This document shows, piece by piece, positions 18,984 through 29,587 of a stretch of DNA of 64,000 nucleotides (positions are counted from its first letter, which is position 1; each line of letters opens with the position of its first letter). The translations under genes were made by a program, and so were the position numbers. Where the stretch lies: contig NZ_UGPW01000001.1 of the NCBI RefSeq assembly GCF_900453105.1, positions 1,860,001 to 1,924,000 on the forward strand. The letters are read 5' to 3'. This stretch comes from Moraxella ovis. GTDB taxonomy: Bacteria > Pseudomonadota > Gammaproteobacteria > Pseudomonadales > Moraxellaceae. The notes under the pieces were generated by a model that was not told where the DNA came from, searched no databases, and saw only the letters and a list, made by a program, of their open reading frames with translations.

Positions 18984-20486
18984 TCACGTCCGAACTGGTG
19001 CATTTGCCAGAATCTGCGTGAGCAGCTGCCAGTATGTCGCCACGCTGTCAACATGCACCATCTCTTGGGGTGAGTGGGCATTTTTGATGGTGGGGCCGAT
19101 GGATACGATGTCCATGTCTGGGTGACTTTGTTTGATCAGACCGCACTCAAGCCCTGCATGAATCACCTTGATCTGTGGTTCATGTCCAAGTATCTGCGCA
19201 TAGAGCCGAGCGGTCAGCGGCGTGATGAATGACTGATCATCAGGATTCCATCCCACATAATCCCCTGTAAATTCAGCTGCTGCCCCCATAATGCTCGCCA
19301 GATTATCCAAGCTCGTGCAGACCGCCGCCTTACCCGATTCAACCAATGAGCGAATCAGCAGATTGGCAGACAGCCCTTGCTCATCAATGCTCGCCACCCC
19401 AAATGATAGCGAAGTCTCAACCGTATCCTCTACTAAGTCAGACTGACGCACCACGCCACTCGGTAGCACATTTAACAGACGGATTGCCTTGGCAGTATCT
19501 TCATAAGTTAAGGCAGTTCCTGCATGATCTGCGTCAGCCACCTGACACATCACATCAGGCTCTGCTCGCATCACCTCGTTACGCAGCACATCAAATGACG
19601 CCTGCAACGCTGCTACAAGCTCATCACGGCGATCAGATGAGAATGCCAAATTGACGCTCGCCTCTCTAGGGATGGCGTTGCGTAATGTGCCACCTGTCAG
19701 CGTTTGGATGGCAAAATCACCATAAAACTTCGGCAACACTTCTGCCAAAACACGCGCCATCATCTTAATGGCATTGCCGCGATTCTTATGAATATCTAGC
19801 CCAGAATGACCGCCTTTTAGGCCTTTGATGGTAAAGCTAAGCGCATCACTAAAGCCGTGATTCGTCTGAGATAGTGGCAGATGAATATTCGACTCAATCC
19901 CGCCAGCACAGCCGATATATATCTCACCAATCTCCTCAGTGTCGGTATTTACCATCAGCTTCGACTGTAGCTCGCCTGCTTGCAGTCCGAACACGCCCAC
20001 CATTCCCGTCTCCTCGGTCATGGTCAAGAGCACTTCTATTTGTGGGTGCGCCAGATCGTCAGACTCTAGCGCCGCAAGGCAGCTTGCCATGCCAATGCCA
20101 TTATCCGCGCCAAGCGTCGTGCCTGTCGCCATCAGCCAATCTTTATCATCAGGGTTGACTCTTAGCAGGATCGGATCAGTGCTAAAATCATGCGGCGTAT
20201 CGGCATTCGCCTGAGGCACCATGTCAAGGTGTGCTTGTAGTGCGATAGATTCACGATTTTCCATGCCTTTGGTGGCAGGCTTAACGATGATGACATTACC
20301 CACATCATCACGGCGCACGGACAGCCCTCGCGATTTCGCCCAGTCAACGATATGGTTTGCGATCGCCTCTTCATGGTAGCTTGGATGTGGGATTGCGCAG
20401 ATCTTGGCGAACCATTGCCATAGCAGGCGCGGTTCTAGATTCTCAACCACAGATAGGTTCGTTTGATAGGCAGTATTATTAAGCAT
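18984..20486 (-). CDS. pepD: aminoacyl-histidine dipeptidase (PepD, M20 family)
   Basis: Cleaves Xaa-His and other dipeptides using two metal ions. Metal and catalytic residues are visible: His and Asp in ALQAHLDMVPQ, Asp in TLGADNGIGMA, paired Glu in MTEETGMVG and Asp in MVNTDTEEIGEIYIGCAGG. A lid or dimerisation domain (GGHSGLDIHKNRGNA) sits mid-protein. I use the ATG at 20484-20486 (MLNNTAYQ), 5 nt after GGGAG, rather than an in-frame ATG four codons upstream without a ribosome site. Length is then 500 residues, close to E. coli PepD (485). Confidence 0.9.
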   Translation of the reverse strand: MLNNTAYQTNLSVVENLEPRLLWQWFAKICAIPHPSYHEEAIANHIVDWAKSRGLSVRRDDVGNVIIVKPATKGMENRESIALQAHLDMVPQANADTPHDFSTDPILLRVNPDDKDWLMATGTTLGADNGIGMASCLAALESDDLAHPQIEVLLTMTEETGMVGVFGLQAGELQSKLMVNTDTEEIGEIYIGCAGGIESNIHLPLSQTNHGFSDALSFTIKGLKGGHSGLDIHKNRGNAIKMMARVLAEVLPKFYGDFAIQTLTGGTLRNAIPREASVNLAFSSDRRDELVAALQASFDVLRNEVMRAEPDVMCQVADADHAGTALTYEDTAKAIRLLNVLPSGVVRQSDLVEDTVETSLSFGVASIDEQGLSANLLIRSLVESGKAAVCTSLDNLASIMGAAAEFTGDYVGWNPDDQSFITPLTARLYAQILGHEPQIKVIHAGLECGLIKQSHPDMDIVSIGPTIKNAHSPQEMVHVDSVATYWQLLTQILANAPVRT

Positions 20487-20598
20487 GGATTCTCCCATTG
20501 GGTCATAATTTAGCTAATTTTAGCACATTCTGCTGCAGTTTATACATTTCATCAATCCATCATGGTTTTATGATAGAATCTATGTAAATCCTTAAAAA

Positions 20599-21423
20599 AT
20601 GACCGCCATGAAACCAACACCAAACATCCCAAAGATCATATTTTTTGACATTGATGACACCCTATACATCAAGTACGATAACTACATCCCAGACAGCACA
20701 AAAGCCGCGCTAAAAGCACTCAAAGACCAAGGCATCATCGTCGCCATCGCCACAGGTCGCGGCATGTGCGTGTTCCCACCTTGCATTAATGATTTGATTG
20801 ATGAGGTTGGCATTGATTTATTTGTTACCATCAATGGGCAATATAATGAGTTTAGGGGCGAATTATTAACCCATTTCCCATTAAATTCACGACAAATCCA
20901 AGACACCACCCGTTACCTAAAAACCAATCAAATCGCCCACGGCTACATGACCAAGGATGAAATCGTCGCCTTCGATGAGAACCAGTACATGAAGAATGCA
21001 CTGCAATCATTGCACATCCCCTACCGTGTCGCTGACAACTTTGATTTTGCGACGCCCATTTATCAGATTTTGGCATTTTATGAAAATAACAAAAACGCCA
21101 GTACCGCCTTACAAGATGGGCTAAACGATGACCTAAAAACCGTTCGCTGGCACATCTCTGGGGTGGATATTCTTGACAAACACGGCTCAAAGGCGCGCGG
21201 AATACAGGCAGTGCTGGATGCATTGGGATTGGACATGGCGGATGCATGGGCATTCGGCGATGGTCTAAATGACATCGAAATGCTCTCATCGGTCGGCTTT
21301 GGCGTGGCAATGGGTAACGCCCACCCCGACCTAAAAGCTGTGGCAGATTTTGTGTGTCCTAGCCATAAAGATGATGGGATATTTAAGGGGCTTGTGGCTT
21401 TGGGGATACTTCAACATCAATAA
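20599..21423 (+). CDS. Cof-type HAD phosphatase
   Basis: A 274-residue haloacid dehalogenase-superfamily protein. Motif I is IIFFDIDDTLY (nucleophile and acid Asp), motif II ATGRGM, motif III the lysine in DKHGSKARGI and motif IV GDGLNDIEML, with the C2b-type cap between motifs II and III. Such enzymes act on sugar phosphates or flavin mononucleotide; the substrate cannot be read from sequence. The start may be ATG 20599 or ATG 20608, and neither has a strong ribosome site. It is divergent from pepD. Confidence 0.85.
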   Translation: MTAMKPTPNIPKIIFFDIDDTLYIKYDNYIPDSTKAALKALKDQGIIVAIATGRGMCVFPPCINDLIDEVGIDLFVTINGQYNEFRGELLTHFPLNSRQIQDTTRYLKTNQIAHGYMTKDEIVAFDENQYMKNALQSLHIPYRVADNFDFATPIYQILAFYENNKNASTALQDGLNDDLKTVRWHISGVDILDKHGSKARGIQAVLDALGLDMADAWAFGDGLNDIEMLSSVGFGVAMGNAHPDLKAVADFVCPSHKDDGIFKGLVALGILQHQ

Positions 21424-21451
21424 TGGCAAGGATGGCTCCTTGCCATTTTGT
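21422..21451. terminator. terminator between the HAD and WG-repeat genes
   Basis: An 11-bp stem (AATGGCAAGGA and its complement) overlaps the HAD stop codon and is followed by TTTTG on the plus strand. Confidence 0.75.
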
Positions 21452-21454
21452 TCG

Positions 21455-22291
21455 TTAAGGCACTCGTTTGCCTGTTTTGTCAATATAAAACTCTTCATCA
21501 CTACCATCTTTTCTTGCTAATGATAAACCCAAGTGAAAGCCTTTAACAAAATCATAAATGATAGGAACAGCTTCCTTGCCATCAGTATCAATAAAGCCAT
21601 ATTTGCCATTTAAAGAAACTTTTATTCTGCTGTCTAAAATATTCTCAATTTCATCATATTTAAATGGTGTTAATAATTCACCTGTCTCTAAATTTAATAA
21701 TCCAGCTTTTTTATTTTGATTATAAGCAATCAATAAAGATGGATTTGGGTAAAAGTCCAAATCTACCAATGCACTTAATTTGTGATAAATTGGTGGTATG
21801 ACCATTTTTCCTTGATTATCAATAACGCCACACAACATAGCCCCTGTATTGTTCTGACAAAAAATAATCCTATCATCTGTTATATATTGGACAATGGGAT
21901 GATGGTTTTGTGGGGAAATAATTTCTCCTTGTTTATTCATAATGGTATAATAACGAGATTCAGCAATAATAAAACCATTTTCTCCAGTATCTCGTTGATG
22001 AAAAAGATGATACTTGGGCGGTATTATCATTTTTCCCGAAAAGTCAAGCATGCCAAAAAGTCCGTTTTGACGAACGGTAATATTATTTTCCCTTATGTCA
22101 ATATCATCATATAGGGCAGGTACGCTAATATTGCCCACATTGTCCTTAAATCCATATTTGTAAGTGCTTTCATCTTGAAAGGTGGTGCATAATTTTTCAG
22201 AAATAACGCACAATTCATCTTGGTTTACTTCATTTGAAGAGGCATTTGTATTAACCACTAATAGCGATAAAATCACTAATAACTTTTTCAT
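21455..22291 (-). CDS. exported WG-repeat protein
   Basis: A 278-residue protein with a short signal peptide (MKKLLVILSLLVVNTNASS). It then has about five WG (KWG-type) repeats, seen as recurring units such as NGLFGMLDFSGKMIIPPKY, GVIDNQGKMVIPPIYH, KAGLLNLETGELLTPFKYDE and NGKYGFIDTDGKEAVPIIYD. These probably form a beta-propeller-like periplasmic fold; function unknown. The gene is more AT-rich than its neighbours and has no GATC. It converges with the HAD gene and lies downstream of gor, from which a hairpin at 22329-22359 separates it. Confidence 0.75.
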   Translation of the reverse strand: MKKLLVILSLLVVNTNASSNEVNQDELCVISEKLCTTFQDESTYKYGFKDNVGNISVPALYDDIDIRENNITVRQNGLFGMLDFSGKMIIPPKYHLFHQRDTGENGFIIAESRYYTIMNKQGEIISPQNHHPIVQYITDDRIIFCQNNTGAMLCGVIDNQGKMVIPPIYHKLSALVDLDFYPNPSLLIAYNQNKKAGLLNLETGELLTPFKYDEIENILDSRIKVSLNGKYGFIDTDGKEAVPIIYDFVKGFHLGLSLARKDGSDEEFYIDKTGKRVP

Positions 22292-22328
22292 AAATATACC
22301 TTTTCATAAAACCCATATTAATAGAAAC

Positions 22329-22359
22329 AATAGGAATAATCCGTAAAATTATTCCTATT
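22329..22359 (-). terminator. gor terminator
   Basis: A perfect 12-bp stem (AATAGGAATAAT and its complement) with a 7-nt loop lies 9 bp past the gor stop. The T-run on the minus strand is short. Confidence 0.65.
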
Positions 22360-22367
22360 TTGTTTTT

Positions 22368-23729
22368 TTATCTCATCGTAACAAACTCTTCAGACCCTGT
22401 CGGATGAATGGCAACAGTGTTATCAAAATCACGTTTGGTCGCCCCCATTTTTATGGCGACAGCGAAGCCTTGAATCATCTCGTCCACGCCAAAGCCCACG
22501 CCGTGCAAGCCGACCACTTTTTCATCATCGCCCACACACACAAGTTTCATGCGACACGGCTCACGATGAGCGGTAATGGCAGAGTACATGGACGTGAAGC
22601 TGGATTTATAGACCTTGACCTTGTCCGCCCCAAATTCATCAATGGCATCTTTTTCACTCATGCCGACTGTGCCAATGGGTGGATGGCTAAACACGACCGT
22701 GGCGACATTGCTATAATCTAGGTGTTCATCGGGCTTATTGTTAAACAGGCGTTCGGACAGTCTGCGACCTGCCGCCACTGCCACAGGGGTCAGCTCAATG
22801 CCGTTTTCAATAATATCACCGACCGCATAAATGCCGTCCACCGTGGTGTTTTGGAATTTATCCACGATGATTTGACCCTTTTCGTTGGTTGCCACGCCTG
22901 TTTTGTGCAAGTCAATGACATCAGTCGCTGGCACACGCCCTGTCGCCCAAATCAGGCATTCCACATTTAGGGTTTCGCCATTGTCAAAATACACGGTCAA
23001 GCCGTCATTTTTTTCAATTTTAACAGGATTTACGCCCGCATGGAACGTAACGCCGTCTTTGACCATGACATTTTGCAAAACTTCTACAATATCTTTATCA
23101 AAACTCTTTAAAATACCGCTACGCACGCACAAATGCGTATCCACGCCCAAGGCATTCATCACGCCTGCAATCTCAACGCCAATGTAGCCACCACCAACAA
23201 TCGCCACCGATTTTGGCAATTCGGTCAAATCAAAAAAACCGTCCGAGTCAATGCCGTATTCTGCCCCCTGTATGTTTGGACGGTGTGGGCGACCACCTGT
23301 GGCAATCAAAATATGGTCAGCGGTAATGGTCTCGGTCTCGCCATTGTCATAGCTGACTTCTACCGAATTTTTATCCAAAAATTTGGCAAAGCCGTTGATG
23401 AGCGTTACGCCATTTTTTTCAAAGGTGTTTTTATAAGATTGATGAATGCGGTTGATGTAGGCGGTGCGGTTTTCAACGAGTTTGGCAAAATCAAAGTTTT
23501 TGACATCAAGCTCAAAACCATAATCAGGGGCGTAGTTGTGAATGGCGGTTGCCATGTTCGCCCCGTACCACAACACTTTTTTTGGCACACAGCCCACGTT
23601 GACGCACGTTCCGCCAACGTGTTTTGCTTCAATCACGGCAACTTTTTTGCCGTACATACTGGCACGGTTAGCAGAAGCGATACCACCACTGCCACCACCG
23701 ATGGTAATATAATCAAAATGTCTGGTCAT
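22368..23729 (-). CDS. gor: glutathione-disulfide reductase
   Basis: An NADPH- and FAD-dependent cytosolic flavoenzyme that reduces oxidised glutathione. It has 453 residues. The FAD motif [13 protein letters not shown] is near the N-terminus, the redox-active disulfide is Cys42/Cys47 in [14 protein letters not shown], the NADPH-binding site is [13 protein letters not shown], and the C-terminal catalytic His-Glu pair is in AIHPTGSEE. Together with ohr and trxB it gives the window a thiol and peroxide defence set, though the genes are not linked in one operon. The ATG follows AGGAAAA. No GATC was found in the whole gene. Confidence 0.93.
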   Translation of the reverse strand: MTRHFDYITIGGGSGGIASANRASMYGKKVAVIEAKHVGGTCVNVGCVPKKVLWYGANMATAIHNYAPDYGFELDVKNFDFAKLVENRTAYINRIHQSYKNTFEKNGVTLINGFAKFLDKNSVEVSYDNGETETITADHILIATGGRPHRPNIQGAEYGIDSDGFFDLTELPKSVAIVGGGYIGVEIAGVMNALGVDTHLCVRSGILKSFDKDIVEVLQNVMVKDGVTFHAGVNPVKIEKNDGLTVYFDNGETLNVECLIWATGRVPATDVIDLHKTGVATNEKGQIIVDKFQNTTVDGIYAVGDIIENGIELTPVAVAAGRRLSERLFNNKPDEHLDYSNVATVVFSHPPIGTVGMSEKDAIDEFGADKVKVYKSSFTSMYSAITAHREPCRMKLVCVGDDEKVVGLHGVGFGVDEMIQGFAVAIKMGATKRDFDNTVAIHPTGSEEFVTMR

Positions 23730-23772
23730 GGTTATTTTCCTATCTATTTAGAAATTCGATTTATTATATCAC

Positions 23773-23813
23773 AAAAAACCAAACCGCCTATGTCTAGACG
23801 GTTTGGTTTTTTT
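23773..23813 (-). terminator. serA terminator
   Basis: A 14-bp stem (AAAAAACCAAACCG and its complement) with T-runs on both strands lies between serA and gor. Confidence 0.85.
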
Positions 23814-23841
23814 AAACACTTAGATTTAATAAATGCGCAAA

Positions 23842-25068
23842 TTAGAATAGCACGCGCACACGGATGGTCTCAGGCACAGCGCGCAGACGCTCCATCGCCT
23901 TGGCAGAATCGTTATCATCAACGTCCATCACCAGATAGCCCACATCGCCACGAGTCATCAAAGACTGTGCAGCGATGTTAATGCCTGCATCAGCAAATGA
24001 TGCGTTGATTTGCGATAGTACGCCTGGCACGTTGCGGTGAATATGTAGCAGACGGTGTGTGCCTGCGGTGAACGGGATAGACACGTTCGGGAAATTAACC
24101 GCGCTGGTGGTGTCGCCTTGGTCAGAATATTTAACGAATTTCTCAGCAACTTCCAGACCGATGTTCGCTTGAGCTTCTTGAGTTGAGCCACCAACGTGAG
24201 GCGTTAGGATGACGTTGTCAAATTCACGAAGTGGTGATACGAACTCTTCATCAGCAGATTTCGGCTCTTTTGGGAATACGTCAATCGCCGCACCCAAGAT
24301 TTTACCGCTCTTAAGCGCATCTGCCAGTGCATCGATGTCCACACAGCCGCCACGAGCTGCGTTGATGAAGAACGCGCCGTCTTTCATTTTGTCAAATTCA
24401 GCCTTGGTCATCATGTTGCGCGTGCTTGGTAGGTCAGGCACGTGCAAAGTTACCACGTCCGCTTTGGCAAGTAGCTCATCCAAGCTGCCGACCTGTACCG
24501 CATTACCTAAAGGAAGCTTGGTAACAGCGTCATGATAGATGACATTCATGCCCAAGCTCTCAGCAAGTACTGACAATTGTGAACCGATAGAGCCATAGCC
24601 AACGATACCCATGGTCTTGCCACGCACTTCATAGCTGTCTTTGGCAGACTTGTTCCAGCCGCCACGGTGCACAACAGCGTTCTTCTCTGGCACTCCTCGC
24701 ATCAGCATGATGGTCTCAGCCAACACCAACTCTGCCACCGAACGGGTGTTTGAATATGGTGCGTTAAATACAGGAATGCCCAATTCAAGCGCAGCATCTA
24801 GATCAACTTGGTTCGTGCCGATGCAGTAGCAGCCAATGGCGATAAGTTTTTCGGCAGCTTCTAGTACTTTGCGAGTTAATTGGGTGCGCGAACGAATGCC
24901 CACGAAATGTGCCTCTTTGATTTTTTCGATCAGTTCAGCTTCATCAAGGGCTGATTTGATGTATTCGATATTAGTATAGCCTGCAGCGTTCAATGTTTTT
25001 AGAGCGTTATCATGTACGCCTTCTAACAACAAAAAGCGAATTTTGTCTTTTTGAAGAGATAAAGTCAT
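23842..25068 (-). CDS. serA: D-3-phosphoglycerate dehydrogenase
   Basis: The first step of serine synthesis: oxidises 3-phosphoglycerate with NAD. It is 408 residues with the E. coli architecture: substrate domain, Rossmann domain (GIVGYGSIGSQLS), catalytic His in LTPHVGGSTQEAQ, and a C-terminal ACT domain (about 335-408) through which serine inhibits the enzyme. I start at the ATG at 25066-25068 (MTLSLQKDKIRFLLLEGVH), which aligns with E. coli SerA and follows AAGGA by 7 nt; an in-frame extension of 35 codons upstream has no support. Confidence 0.95.
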   Translation of the reverse strand: MTLSLQKDKIRFLLLEGVHDNALKTLNAAGYTNIEYIKSALDEAELIEKIKEAHFVGIRSRTQLTRKVLEAAEKLIAIGCYCIGTNQVDLDAALELGIPVFNAPYSNTRSVAELVLAETIMLMRGVPEKNAVVHRGGWNKSAKDSYEVRGKTMGIVGYGSIGSQLSVLAESLGMNVIYHDAVTKLPLGNAVQVGSLDELLAKADVVTLHVPDLPSTRNMMTKAEFDKMKDGAFFINAARGGCVDIDALADALKSGKILGAAIDVFPKEPKSADEEFVSPLREFDNVILTPHVGGSTQEAQANIGLEVAEKFVKYSDQGDTTSAVNFPNVSIPFTAGTHRLLHIHRNVPGVLSQINASFADAGINIAAQSLMTRGDVGYLVMDVDDNDSAKAMERLRAVPETIRVRVLF

Positions 25069-25235
25069 GGAAAAATCCTTAAAGAAGTAGCAAAGCGAAA
25101 AGACAGTTATACACCGAATGTCCAAATTTTGCAATGCGCAATCATCAAATAACAGGAAATTTTCTGATGTCATCTTGAAAATATCCCACGTTATACAAAT
25201 ACCGACTAAGACGCCATTTGCAATATTCTATGAAC

Positions 25236-25265
25236 AAAAAAGCCCATCGTTGGATGAGCTTTTTT
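25236..25265 (-). terminator. terminator of the rpoBC operon
   Basis: A 13-bp stem with one mismatch (AAAAAAGCTCATC against GATGGGCTTTTTT) is followed by TTTTTTG on the minus strand, just past rpoC. Confidence 0.85.
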
Positions 25266-25272
25266 GCTTAAA

Positions 25273-28200
25273 TCATTCGCTATCTTGACCGAGTTCGTCA
25301 GCAAATGCCTTAGCAAAGCTGTCTTCGGTTGGTAGATTTTCGCTGCTTGTTAGTAGCTCATCATCAAGCGCGATGTCATCAGCTGATGCATTACCTTCAA
25401 GTGCAAGCTCTGCCTTACGTTGGCGGTTTTGATGATAAGCCAGACCTGTACCTGCTGGGATCAGACGACCCACAACAACGTTCTCTTTAAGACCTGTCAA
25501 GTCATCAACTTTACCCATGGTTGCAGCAGCGGTCAAGACACGGGTCGTCTCTTGGAACGATGCCGCTGAGATAAAGCTTTCGGTGGCCAGTGACGCCTTA
25601 GTAATACCTAGAAGCTGACGCTCGAATTGCACTGGGAATTTATTATTCGCCACCAGCTCTTCGTTCAACGCACGGATCTTCGTGTATTCTGCTTGGTCGC
25701 CCTTAAAGTAGCTAGAATCGCCACCGTCGGTAACTTCAACTTTGCGCAGCATTTGACGTACGATAACTTCAATGTGCTTATCGTTGATCTTAACACCTTG
25801 TAAGCGATAAACTTCCTGAACTTCGTTCACGATGTAGTTCGCCAAAGCGGTTTCGCCTTTTAGGCGTAGGATGTCATGCGGGTTCTGCGGACCGTCAGAC
25901 ACCACCTCACCACGCTCTACCGTCTCACCTTCAAAGACGTTGATTTGACGCCATTTTGGAATCAGCTCTTCGTGAACATTGCCTTCTTCGTCGGTGATGA
26001 TGAAACGGTTTTTGCCTTTAGTTTCTTTACCGAATGATACCACACCGCTCATCTCTGCCATGATGGCATGATCTTTTGGACGGCGCGCTTCGAACAGATC
26101 AGCAACACGTGGCAGACCACCAGTAATATCCTTGGTACCTGAGGTGGCTTGTGGCACACGACCAAGTACAGAACCTGCGGTTACTGCCTCACCTTCAGAC
26201 ACGCGAATCACCGTCTCAGCAGGCAGGAAGTAAACCACTTCTTTACCTTCTGTGGTATCTAGAATAATGGCTGGACGCAAGTCTTTGGCGATACTTGGAC
26301 GGTCTTTACTTGCCAAGATCTCAAATGAGCTCATGCCTGTGGTTTCGTCAACTTTTACAGTAGCCGTCATGCCATCAGTGATGTCGCTAAAGCGAGCCGT
26401 ACCTGCGAATTCTGTGATGATCGGATGAGTATGCGGATCCCATTTAGCGATCACATCACCCGCTGACACTTCTGCACCATCACGCACCAGTACGTTCGAG
26501 CCATAAGGCACCTTATAGCGCTCACGCTCACGGCCTTGGCTATCAGCAACGCCAATCTCAGCAGAACGAGACACGGTAACCAAGTGGCCATCGACATGCT
26601 CTACGGTCTTCATATTATGGAAGCGAACCGAACCGTTACTACCTACTGATACGCTGTTATCCACTGCTGCTGCCGATGCGGCACCACCCACGTGGAAGGT
26701 ACGCATGGTAAGCTGGGTACCAGGCTCACCGATCGACTGTGCCGCCATAACACCTACAGACTCACCGATGTTCACCAAGTGGCCACGAGCCAGATCGCGG
26801 CCGTAACACTTAGCACACACACCATGGCTTGATTCACAGGTAATCACCGAACGTACATATACTTCATCAATCGCATTAGCGTCTAGCTTCTCAACCATGC
26901 GCTCATCGATCAATGTGCCTGCTGGTGCGATCACTTCACCATCTACGTTTACCACGTCTTTGGCGGTAACACGGCCAAGTACACGATCACCCAAGCGTTC
27001 TACGATTTCACCACCGTCAATCACCGGGGTCATGCGCTGACCTGCATCCGTACCACAGTCGTCATGCGTAATCACTAAGTCCTGAGCTACGTCAACCAAA
27101 CGACGAGTCAAGTAACCCGAGTTAGCGGTTTTCAAGGCGGTATCAGCAAGACCTTTACGCGCACCGTGCGTCGAGATAAAGTACTGCAGAACTGTCAGAC
27201 CTTCACGGAAGTTCGCCTTAATTGGCGTCTCAATGATCGAGCCGTCTGGTTTTGCCATCAGACCACGCATACCTGCAAGCTGACGAATCTGGGTTGCGCT
27301 ACCACGAGCACCAGAGTCTGCCATCATGTAGATTGAGTTGAATGATTTTTCTTTTTCAACTTCGCCATCTGCATTAACAACTTCATCAGTTGATAAGTTT
27401 TCCATCATCGCATTAGCGATTTTGTCAGAAGTACGAGACCAGATATCAACAACTTTGTTATAGCGCTCACCTGCAGTTACAAAGCCCTGCTCGAACTGTT
27501 GTTCAATCTCGCGTACTTCTGAGTCAGCGGCATCCATGATTTCTTTTTTGGTTGGTGGGATGACCATGTCTTCCATACCAATCGAGATGCCTGATAGAGT
27601 CGCTTGAGCGAAACCTAGATACATCAAATGGTCAGCGAATAGTACAGATTCTTTTACACCCAATTTACGGTAGCAGGAGTTTAACAGCTTAGAGATGTTT
27701 TTCTTTGTCATCTCAGTATTACACTCACTAAACGCCATACCTTCTGGCATGATGTTCCAGATCAACAGACGACCTGCAACGGTGTCTTTGATTTCGGTTT
27801 TGGTGGTTTTTTCACCTGTTTTTTCGTCTAAGATGGTCTCAGTAACACGCACTTTGATTTTAGCGTTTACAGACAAATCTTCAGAACCGATTGCGCGCAA
27901 GGCTTCGTTCACGGTACTAAATACCATGTTCTCGCCTTTAGCATTTACATGGCTACGGCTGATGTAGTACAGACCCAAAACAACGTCCTGTGATGGTACG
28001 ATGATCGGCTCACCGTTGGCAGGTGACAAGATGTTATTGGTAGACATCATCAACGCACGCGCTTCAAGCTGAGCTTCTAGGGTTAATGGCACATGTACCG
28101 CCATCTGGTCACCGTCGAAGTCGGCGTTAAATGCCGCACACACCAATGGGTGTAGCTGAATCGCCTTACCTTCAATAAGCACAGGCTCGAAAGCTTGTAA

Positions 28201-29505
28201 GCCCAGACGGTGAAGTGTCGGTGCACGGTTTAGTAGTACTGGATGTTCGCGGATGACGCTAGCCAGCATGTCCCAAACTACAGGCTCTTCACGCTCTACC
28301 ATTTTTTTGGCAGCTTTGATGGTCTGAGCGATGTTATTCTGAAGCAGCTTAGCGTAGGTGAATGGCTTGAACAGCTCCAACGCCATTTTCTTTGGCAGAC
28401 CGCACTGATGTAGGCGCAATGTCGGACCTACCACGATGACCGAACGGCCAGAGTAGTCAACACGTTTACCCAATAGGTTCTGACGGAAACGACCTTGCTT
28501 ACCTTTGATCATGTCAGCAAGCGATTTTAGTGGGCGCTTGTTAGAACCAGTAATCGCACGGCCACGACGACCGTTGTCAAGCAATGCATCCACCGCTTCT
28601 TGAAGCATACGCTTTTCGTTACGAACGATGATGTCAGGCGCGTTCAATTCCAAAAGACGTTTTAGACGGTTGTTACGGTTGATCACACGACGATATAGGT
28701 CGTTTAGATCAGACGTAGCAAAACGACCACCCTCAAGCGGTACCAGCGGACGTAGATCAGGGGGCAATACTGGCAATACAGTCATCACCATCCACTCTGG
28801 CTTGTTGCCAGAATCGCGGAAAGACTCTAGCAGCTGCAGACGCTTAGACATCTTTTTAAGTTTGGTTTCAGAATTGGTTTGCGGAATTTCTGCACGCAAT
28901 TCATCTATTTCGCCATCAACATCGATGTCTTTTAGTAGATCTTGAACCGCTTCAGCACCCATCTTAGCGATGAATTCATCACCGTACTGCTCAAGTGCAT
29001 TGAAGTACTCTTCATCATCAAGCAGCTGATACTTATCAAGACCAGTCATGCCAGGATCAGTTACGATGTAGCTTTCAAAATAAAGTACACGCTCAATGTC
29101 ACGCAAAGTAATGTCAAGCAATAGACCAATGCGGCTTGGTAGTGATTTTAGGAACCAGATGTGTGCCACAGGGCTAGCAAGCTCAATATGACCCATGCGA
29201 TCACGGCGAACTTTTGCCGCGGTTACTTCAACGCCACATTTTTCACAGATGATGCCTTGGAATTTACGGCGTTTGTATTTGCCACACAGACACTCAAAAT
29301 CCTTCACAGGGCCGAAGATTTTGGCGCAAAACAGCCCATCACGCTCAGGCTTAAAAGTGCGGTAGTTGATGGTTTCAGGTTTTTTAACCTCGCCATGCGA
29401 CCAAGATTTGATGGTGTCAGGACTTGCCAAAGAGATTTGAATGCTGTCAAACTCTTTAATGCCGTTATCGGCAGGGCCTTTCATGATGTCTAATAAATCT
29501 TTCAA
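25273..29505 (-). CDS. rpoC: DNA-directed RNA polymerase subunit beta prime
   Basis: The largest core subunit (1,410 residues) with the active-site magnesium motif [14 protein letters not shown]. The N-terminal zinc site is in [19 protein letters not shown] and a second zinc cluster is in [15 protein letters not shown]. The trigger-loop region (about 930) reads [19 protein letters not shown]. It follows rpoB by 82 bp, a gap containing a hairpin (29539-29565). In pseudomonads rpoC is followed directly by rpsL; here about 19 kb of other genes intervene. Confidence 0.98.
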   Translation of the reverse strand: MKDLLDIMKGPADNGIKEFDSIQISLASPDTIKSWSHGEVKKPETINYRTFKPERDGLFCAKIFGPVKDFECLCGKYKRRKFQGIICEKCGVEVTAAKVRRDRMGHIELASPVAHIWFLKSLPSRIGLLLDITLRDIERVLYFESYIVTDPGMTGLDKYQLLDDEEYFNALEQYGDEFIAKMGAEAVQDLLKDIDVDGEIDELRAEIPQTNSETKLKKMSKRLQLLESFRDSGNKPEWMVMTVLPVLPPDLRPLVPLEGGRFATSDLNDLYRRVINRNNRLKRLLELNAPDIIVRNEKRMLQEAVDALLDNGRRGRAITGSNKRPLKSLADMIKGKQGRFRQNLLGKRVDYSGRSVIVVGPTLRLHQCGLPKKMALELFKPFTYAKLLQNNIAQTIKAAKKMVEREEPVVWDMLASVIREHPVLLNRAPTLHRLGLQAFEPVLIEGKAIQLHPLVCAAFNADFDGDQMAVHVPLTLEAQLEARALMMSTNNILSPANGEPIIVPSQDVVLGLYYISRSHVNAKGENMVFSTVNEALRAIGSEDLSVNAKIKVRVTETILDEKTGEKTTKTEIKDTVAGRLLIWNIMPEGMAFSECNTEMTKKNISKLLNSCYRKLGVKESVLFADHLMYLGFAQATLSGISIGMEDMVIPPTKKEIMDAADSEVREIEQQFEQGFVTAGERYNKVVDIWSRTSDKIANAMMENLSTDEVVNADGEVEKEKSFNSIYMMADSGARGSATQIRQLAGMRGLMAKPDGSIIETPIKANFREGLTVLQYFISTHGARKGLADTALKTANSGYLTRRLVDVAQDLVITHDDCGTDAGQRMTPVIDGGEIVERLGDRVLGRVTAKDVVNVDGEVIAPAGTLIDERMVEKLDANAIDEVYVRSVITCESSHGVCAKCYGRDLARGHLVNIGESVGVMAAQSIGEPGTQLTMRTFHVGGAASAAAVDNSVSVGSNGSVRFHNMKTVEHVDGHLVTVSRSAEIGVADSQGRERERYKVPYGSNVLVRDGAEVSAGDVIAKWDPHTHPIITEFAGTARFSDITDGMTATVKVDETTGMSSFEILASKDRPSIAKDLRPAIILDTTEGKEVVYFLPAETVIRVSEGEAVTAGSVLGRVPQATSGTKDITGGLPRVADLFEARRPKDHAIMAEMSGVVSFGKETKGKNRFIITDEEGNVHEELIPKWRQINVFEGETVERGEVVSDGPQNPHDILRLKGETALANYIVNEVQEVYRLQGVKINDKHIEVIVRQMLRKVEVTDGGDSSYFKGDQAEYTKIRALNEELVANNKFPVQFERQLLGITKASLATESFISAASFQETTRVLTAAATMGKVDDLTGLKENVVVGRLIPAGTGLAYHQNRQRKAELALEGNASADDIALDDELLTSSENLPTEDSFAKAFADELGQDSE

Positions 29506-29538
29506 AAGGTTTCTCCGTTATATTCGTCAATTCGGTGC

Positions 29539-29565
29539 GCCCAAGCATTATCGGAACGCTTGGGC
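29539..29565 (-). other. hairpin in the rpoB-rpoC spacer
   Basis: An 8-bp GC-rich stem (GCCCAAGC/GCTTGGGC) with an 11-nt loop and no T-run. It resembles the intercistronic hairpins of the str operon. Confidence 0.5.
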
Positions 29566-29587
29566 AAATGCTATCGTCTGGGCTGAC

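Noticed and set aside
23133..23981. 282-codon plus-strand open frame over gor and serA
   Set aside because: It is the antisense shadow of two well-supported genes; its long frame is an effect of codon bias in gor.
25069..25173. 35-residue N-terminal extension of SerA
   Set aside because: Alignment with E. coli SerA and a ribosome site both point to the ATG at 25068.
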